Under the pieces are notes generated by a model. It did not search any database and had not been told where the DNA came from. It saw only the letters and a list, made by a program, of their open reading frames with translations. 37,159 bases of DNA from Dehalococcoidia bacterium. GTDB taxonomy: Bacteria > Chloroflexota > Dehalococcoidia > DSTF01 > JACRBR01. Positions within the stretch are counted from its first letter, which is position 1. Every line of letters starts with the position of its first letter. The stretch spans positions 1-37,159 of the forward strand of contig JAJTXQ010000043.1 of NCBI GenBank assembly GCA_021462855.1, written 5' to 3'. Positions 32,849 to 37,159 of the stretch are shown here, in pieces. A program made the translations under genes and the position numbers.

Positions 32849-33760
32849 TTGGATTCGATGGAGTGGGCTGCCGACGGTAAGATCCGCACGGGGAGCCTTC
32901 TCTTGACCACCGAAACGCCTCCACCACCCTCTGTGTCAGCCTCGTTTACCTTCGAGCTACGCGACGAAGAGGGCGTCGGGGCGCTCTACTGTGCACTAGA
33001 TCCAGCGCTCGCGGAGCAGGCCGCCATGTGTGTGGCGAAGGGCATCGCGCAACGCCGGATCGGTGTTAACGCGCGGCTACATAGTGTTTGGCTGGAACAG
33101 CTTGATGCTGATGACGGGACGAAGCCCAAAGCCACCGATGCGACTGTCCTCGTGGCCGGGTTGTTACAAAATGTGGGCACTCCGGCCGAACCGGCCGACG
33201 TCAACCATCTCCACGGACTCGTCGCAGAAGAAATCTGGTTTCAATTGGTCTCGCAACGCGATGATCTTGGCATGGGCCTGCCTATTCACGTAGAGGGTCA
33301 TGATTGGTCAGCCACCGATCCTGGTGGTGATGGCCTTACCGTTTACGCGGTTAGCGCTACGTTCGCATTCCGGCTCTGGGAGTCGAAATTCCACGACAAC
33401 GCTGCCCCTGTCCGCGACACGGTGCACGGTGCCTGTCGACAAATGAGAGATCGGGCTACGAGCTACCTTGCGCGATTCTCACTCGTCGCTCAGCGGCTTA
33501 CTGACAATCCTCCGCTCGCCGACTTCTACAGTCGTCTTCCGGAAATGTGGGTCGATCGCACCGAAGCGGTCGGTGTAGGTGTGGTGGTCGCGGCTGGGGC
33601 AGATCCTGGCGCACCTTCCTTCTCCGGCATGCCCTCCTACTTCGGGCTAGTCGTGGAACGCCATCAAGGGCAGCTCAATTTACTCGGCGACTGCGCCGGA
33701 TTCTGTACGCGAGTTCAACAGATCTTGTGGAAGGGGTGCGGACTTTGGAACGCGCCATAG
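32849..33760 (+). CDS. hamA: DUF1837/HamA-like nuclease (Hachiman subunit A)
   Basis: The 303-residue protein has the DUF1837 layout: a beta-rich start, a central NHLHGLVAEEIWFQLVSQRDD, then the PD-(D/E)xK-type set GGDG (Asp161) and WESK (Glu178, Lys180). HamA is the nuclease half of the Hachiman anti-phage system and is held inactive by the helicase until activated by DNA. Start choice is unsure: TTG at 32849, ATG at 32858, or TTG at 32905, which has GGGGAG nine bases ahead. The downstream gene overlaps its end by 16 bases. The symbol is by fold and partner, not by close similarity I could measure. Confidence 0.82.
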   Translation: MDSMEWAADGKIRTGSLLLTTETPPPPSVSASFTFELRDEEGVGALYCALDPALAEQAAMCVAKGIAQRRIGVNARLHSVWLEQLDADDGTKPKATDATVLVAGLLQNVGTPAEPADVNHLHGLVAEEIWFQLVSQRDDLGMGLPIHVEGHDWSATDPGGDGLTVYAVSATFAFRLWESKFHDNAAPVRDTVHGACRQMRDRATSYLARFSLVAQRLTDNPPLADFYSRLPEMWVDRTEAVGVGVVVAAGADPGAPSFSGMPSYFGLVVERHQGQLNLLGDCAGFCTRVQQILWKGCGLWNAP

Positions 33761-36700
33761 ACCTCGAGAAGCTCACGACAGCCCTAGGTACACATGCGGG
33801 TCTTCCGAACCCGGTTCAACTCCAGCGTCTTCTCACCGATGTCGAGATCGGTTTGTTCACTCAACAAGCCAACATCGGAGATGGAATGCTCGATTGCGGC
33901 TGGTATTTGCAGTCCGCCGCAACGGCGCGGGCTGAACTACGGCAACGCGACCTTCGTGGAACGCGGTTGGCACATCAGGTTTCCGCGCATATCTTTGATC
34001 TCGCGCTTCAAGCCGCATCGTTGTCACACACGGAGCGGATGCGTTACACATTCGCGGCTCAGGTTGGCTACCTCGGAGGCGAACTCACGCCCAATGCGGC
34101 GGCACTCGCGCGGCGCGTGCAAGTTGCGCGTCCTCCATTTGAATGGACTACGCCCGCCGACGCTTCGTTGGAAGCCGGGATCCTTCTCCTTGCTTTAGAT
34201 CGCCGGTCGCTCTATCCGCTTCTCCAAACGCGCCGCCTCCAGCTCGATGGGTTTTATCAGTCGATGGGAGACGCAGCGCCAAGTGTCTATGAGGCGGTTG
34301 ACGGTGTCATACGTGGCATTTGGGAACTAACCAATTACCTCACCTATGGCGGTCCAGAACGACTTGACGCTGCTCGTCAACGCTTTCTAACTGCCATGGG
34401 AACCGCAGCGGCAGCTGCAGATCTCGATTCGCGTTGGGTGGCAGCCCACTTGGTGGATTTGTCAGATGCGCTTGGCGCAGCATCCGTCTGGTCCGTGATT
34501 CCGCCGGATCTCGCGGGTGCGGCGAAGGCCATGACGATGGGTGATCCACCAGTCCTAGTGCTTTGGCCACCTCAACTCAACTTCCTAAGTAGTCAGAACA
34601 ACACTGCTTCTCCGCTGAGCACGACGACGAAGCGGCTTGTGCTGTCCTTTCCAACGAGCGCGGGGAAAAGCCTGTTAGCGCAATTGCTGATTACTACACA
34701 CCTGGTGACGGCAGACAGCGGCGATGTCTGTGTGGTGGCGCCGACACATAGTCTCTGCAGAGAGTTGGCCTCCGCCCTTCAACCCAGGCTACGAACACTT
34801 GGTATCCAGTTGCATGACGACGGCCCGCTAGGAGGATTCGATACGCGACCCGCCAACGCTCGAGTGGTTGTGATGACTCCAGAGAAGCTGTCGGCACGGC
34901 TTCGTGGTGATCCGACAACCGTACTCGATGAATTTTCGCTCTTTGTGATCGATGAGGCTCATCTCGTTGGTGACGGCGAGAGAGGATGGCGGCTCGAAGA
35001 AACGATCTCGTTGCTGCATCATCTCACTCGGGGTACGCACCATCGCTTGCTCGTATTGTCGGCGGCGCTTGGCAATCAGGTTCACATCACCAATTGGATT
35101 GATGATGGTTCTGGCGTCGTGAGCAAACACGAAGACTGGCGTGGACCCCGTCGGCTAAATGCGGTGTACACGACTGAGCCACAGTGGGAGGCCGTCACCC
35201 TAGTCGAGGGCCAAGGCCAACGACGTCCGCGCCGCAAATGGCCGCTGAACGGGGTAATACGCCTGAAGACATCGTCTGATGCTACGGGCATCGTGAGCGG
35301 ACAGTTTACGGAACCAGTAGGCGAACTCGTACAGAAGTCACCGAAGAAGGGAGGCTGGGAACGTGATGGAGACCTCAGCACGCGCCAGCGTGCCCTCGTG
35401 GTGCCGCTCATCCAGCACGTGGCGGCGATGGGACCAGTACTGGTAGTGGAGGCGACTCGGGGTGAGGCGCAGAAGTTAGCTGAAGAGATTGCGTCAAGAT
35501 TCGATGAGCCCGCGGCGGTGCCGTTCTCGCTCCAGGAAACCGCCCGCGCTCGACTTGGCGAACAACACCTTCTACCGCGCGTCCTGGCGAAGGGCGTGGC
35601 CTTTCATCACGCGGCACTCCCAGTCGACATTCAAGCAGAGATTGAAGACGCAGTCAGGCGCGGTGAGATACGGTGCCTTGTGGCCACAACGACGCTCACG
35701 GAAGGAGTGAACCTTCCCTTCAAGACGGTAATCATCTCCAGCCGTGGCTATCAGAGCGCCGAGGGTTTTGTCGAGTTGGTTGACGCGCCAAAGCTGCTGA
35801 ACGCTATTGGACGGGCGGGCCGAGCGGGTCGCGAGACCGAGGGATGGTTGATTCTCGTTGAGCACTCAGCCTTCAGTAGCTCCATGTTTGAAGATCTCGA
35901 ACGCAGCGGATCTGATCTGAACATCAAGTCGACGTTGGTGAGCCAGGCTGCCCTAGAGGCGCTGGCGCAAGCTGAGGCCAGCGCGCACCTCGCGGAAGAT
36001 GCAATCCTCGCAAACGCAGATGCGATTGCGAGCGGGTTCATTAGCTACATTTGGTTCGTTGCAGACGCAGTGGAGGAGGTCCGGGGAAGCATCACGTCCG
36101 AGGCCGTAGCGGACGCCGTGCGTGACACACTTGCCTGGCAGCAACTCGATGAACATTCCCGCGCGCAAGTCCTTCGGGTCGGTGAGGTGGCGTACCAATC
36201 CTTCCAGACTCAACCAGTCGAGCGACGACGGCGCTGGTCCCGTTCCGGGGCCTCTCTTCCGTCGGCGCGAATCCTCGAGGAGATCTCTGAGGGAGTGATC
36301 TCACAGGTTGAATCCCAACAAGGGTTCCGCAGCCTGATGCAGACCCTCGAACTCTTGACCACCGACGGACGGCTATCCGCGCTCCTTGGTCTGGCTGAAA
36401 ACAAGAACAGAGGATTCAAAGCCCGTCGCAACGCACCCCGAGACCAGCTCTTAGATGTCGACGTTGCGAACCTTCTGAGGGACTGGGTGAGTGGCACAGC
36501 CATACAAGTCCTGGCTGACACACACCTGACAGACGTCGTCGATCAGGACTACCGCTATGAGCAGATGGCGGAGTTCAGCGCCAGTGTCTTCGAGCATCAC
36601 CTCCCATGGATGTTCGGAATACTCATCCGTTGGATCAATGGTCGACTTGAGGCCAGTGGCGGAGACCCGCAACTGAACGACGACCTACCCGCCGCTGTGC

Positions 36701-37159
36701 ATTTCGGCGTCGCGTCGCGCGACGCACTCGATCTCATGGGCGGCGGCGTTCGGTCTCGCCGCCTGGCAAGCAAGATCGCCGAGGTCTGGCGAGAATCTTC
36801 AACGGATGATGACGATCTGATGCTTCGCGAATGGCTAACGCGCCAGGGAATCGCCGACTGGCGCGAGACGTTGGAAGCGTCACCGACTGAACTCCTCGAC
36901 CTTCTCTCGTTCGTTCGTGCTCCCGAAGCAAGACTCGTCGCCGACGTGCTTTCAGGTGAACCATACGCGATTCCCTTCGTCTCACAGGTAGCCGTTGACG
37001 TGGGTAGTGATGCGACGATAGCCCTAGACACCGGTTCCATGCCACCCATGCGGCTTGCCGTCATGGTCGACGTGAGCTTACCCCGCTTTCCCGGACACCT
37101 AGACTGTTGGCTGAGCGCCACAGAGAAGGGAGTCCCGGATGGCCGCGAGGTATCCACGC
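33745..37159 (+). CDS. hamB: Ski2-like SF2 helicase, HamB-like (Hachiman subunit B), partial
   Basis: One frame is open without a stop from inside the end of hamA to the window edge (1138 codons). TTG at 33745 with GGAAGGGG nine bases earlier is the likely start; GTG at 33736 is an alternative. After a helical N-terminal region of about 290 residues come FPTSAGKS (302-309), IDEAH (402-406), LSAALGN (about 438), TTTLTEGVNLP (649-659) and GRAGRAGR (689-696), a complete Ski2/Hel308-type motor. The rest includes long helical and beta segments. In Hachiman the helicase scans DNA and releases HamA on unusual or damaged DNA. The C-terminus and stop lie outside the window. Confidence 0.88.
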   Translation, partial: MERAIDLEKLTTALGTHAGLPNPVQLQRLLTDVEIGLFTQQANIGDGMLDCGWYLQSAATARAELRQRDLRGTRLAHQVSAHIFDLALQAASLSHTERMRYTFAAQVGYLGGELTPNAAALARRVQVARPPFEWTTPADASLEAGILLLALDRRSLYPLLQTRRLQLDGFYQSMGDAAPSVYEAVDGVIRGIWELTNYLTYGGPERLDAARQRFLTAMGTAAAAADLDSRWVAAHLVDLSDALGAASVWSVIPPDLAGAAKAMTMGDPPVLVLWPPQLNFLSSQNNTASPLSTTTKRLVLSFPTSAGKSLLAQLLITTHLVTADSGDVCVVAPTHSLCRELASALQPRLRTLGIQLHDDGPLGGFDTRPANARVVVMTPEKLSARLRGDPTTVLDEFSLFVIDEAHLVGDGERGWRLEETISLLHHLTRGTHHRLLVLSAALGNQVHITNWIDDGSGVVSKHEDWRGPRRLNAVYTTEPQWEAVTLVEGQGQRRPRRKWPLNGVIRLKTSSDATGIVSGQFTEPVGELVQKSPKKGGWERDGDLSTRQRALVVPLIQHVAAMGPVLVVEATRGEAQKLAEEIASRFDEPAAVPFSLQETARARLGEQHLLPRVLAKGVAFHHAALPVDIQAEIEDAVRRGEIRCLVATTTLTEGVNLPFKTVIISSRGYQSAEGFVELVDAPKLLNAIGRAGRAGRETEGWLILVEHSAFSSSMFEDLERSGSDLNIKSTLVSQAALEALAQAEASAHLAEDAILANADAIASGFISYIWFVADAVEEVRGSITSEAVADAVRDTLAWQQLDEHSRAQVLRVGEVAYQSFQTQPVERRRRWSRSGASLPSARILEEISEGVISQVESQQGFRSLMQTLELLTTDGRLSALLGLAENKNRGFKARRNAPRDQLLDVDVANLLRDWVSGTAIQVLADTHLTDVVDQDYRYEQMAEFSASVFEHHLPWMFGILIRWINGRLEASGGDPQLNDDLPAAVHFGVASRDALDLMGGGVRSRRLASKIAEVWRESSTDDDDLMLREWLTRQGIADWRETLEASPTELLDLLSFVRAPEARLVADVLSGEPYAIPFVSQVAVDVGSDATIALDTGSMPPMRLAVMVDVSLPRFPGHLDCWLSATEKGVPDGREVST

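Larger units (their letters stand above)
9583..37159 (+). mobile_element. integrative element with two defence modules (left end; right end outside)
   Basis: The element is inferred from a tRNA-Arg anchor, an adjacent tyrosine integrase, lower GC than the flank, an excisionase-like gene, a coupling-type ATPase with a replication-relaxation protein, a winged-helix replication protein and a TOPRIM primase. It carries a DUF499/DUF1156 operon and a HamA/HamB pair. No secretion channel or relaxase is visible, so it may be mobilisable rather than self-transmissible, or those genes may lie past the right edge. Nested elements cannot be excluded. Confidence 0.8.

Noticed and set aside
1-37159. CRISPR arrays, rRNA genes, insertion sequences
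   Set aside because: I saw no regularly spaced repeats, no rRNA sequence and no transposase with paired terminal repeats.
9555-37159. A second copy of the tRNA 3' end marking the right attachment site
   Set aside because: No repeat of the tRNA T-arm and acceptor end was found by reading to the window edge, so the right boundary was not called.

Overview
The window joins two kinds of DNA. Bases 1 to about 9582 look like the chromosome of a GC-rich bacterium (lines I counted near hemL are about 68% GC). Gene content there is ordinary: hydrolases, a cupin, a WYL regulator with a VOC protein, small membrane proteins, hemL of the C5 tetrapyrrole pathway, a DUF1566 protein and a DUF6391-like protein. 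This mix, with a probable leaderless hemL, would fit Chloroflexota, but I hold that assignment loosely.

A tRNA-Arg(TCT) gene at 9507-9582 marks the junction. Just downstream lies a tyrosine-recombinase integrase, and base composition drops (a counted line in the defence operon is 57% GC). From 9583 to the window end I read one integrative element whose far end is not in the window. Its first part (9.7-15.9 kb) holds the integrase, a Cro/CI-type regulator, small orphan proteins, a GC-rich hairpin-laden non-coding block, a replication-relaxation protein, a TraG/TraD-like coupling ATPase and an excisionase-like protein. No relaxase or secretion channel is visible.

The centre (16.1-25.6 kb) is a four-gene operon with overlapping start and stop codons: a DUF499 AAA-type ATPase, DUF3780, a DUF1156 adenine methyltransferase, and a PLD-SNF2 helicase. 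It looks like a DISARM-related anti-phage modification and restriction system without the classical DrmA/DrmB pair. A convergent gene encodes an aminoglycoside-phosphotransferase-fold protein that has lost both catalytic aspartates, so it is a probable pseudokinase.

From 27.3 to 32.8 kb there are accessory and replication genes: three small orphans, then a promoter-operator region driving an ExeA/TniB-like ATPase, a small coupled protein and a winged-helix replication protein, followed by a Cys-rich protein, DUF2958 and a TOPRIM primase. The window ends in a second defence module, a DUF1837 nuclease (HamA-like) overlapping a Ski2-like helicase (HamB-like) that runs off the right edge. This is a Hachiman-type pair.

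The least described parts are the DUF499 operon with its altered methylase motif, the adjacent pseudokinase, and a promoter, leader-peptide and terminator arrangement upstream of a small SWIM zinc-finger gene in the chromosome.
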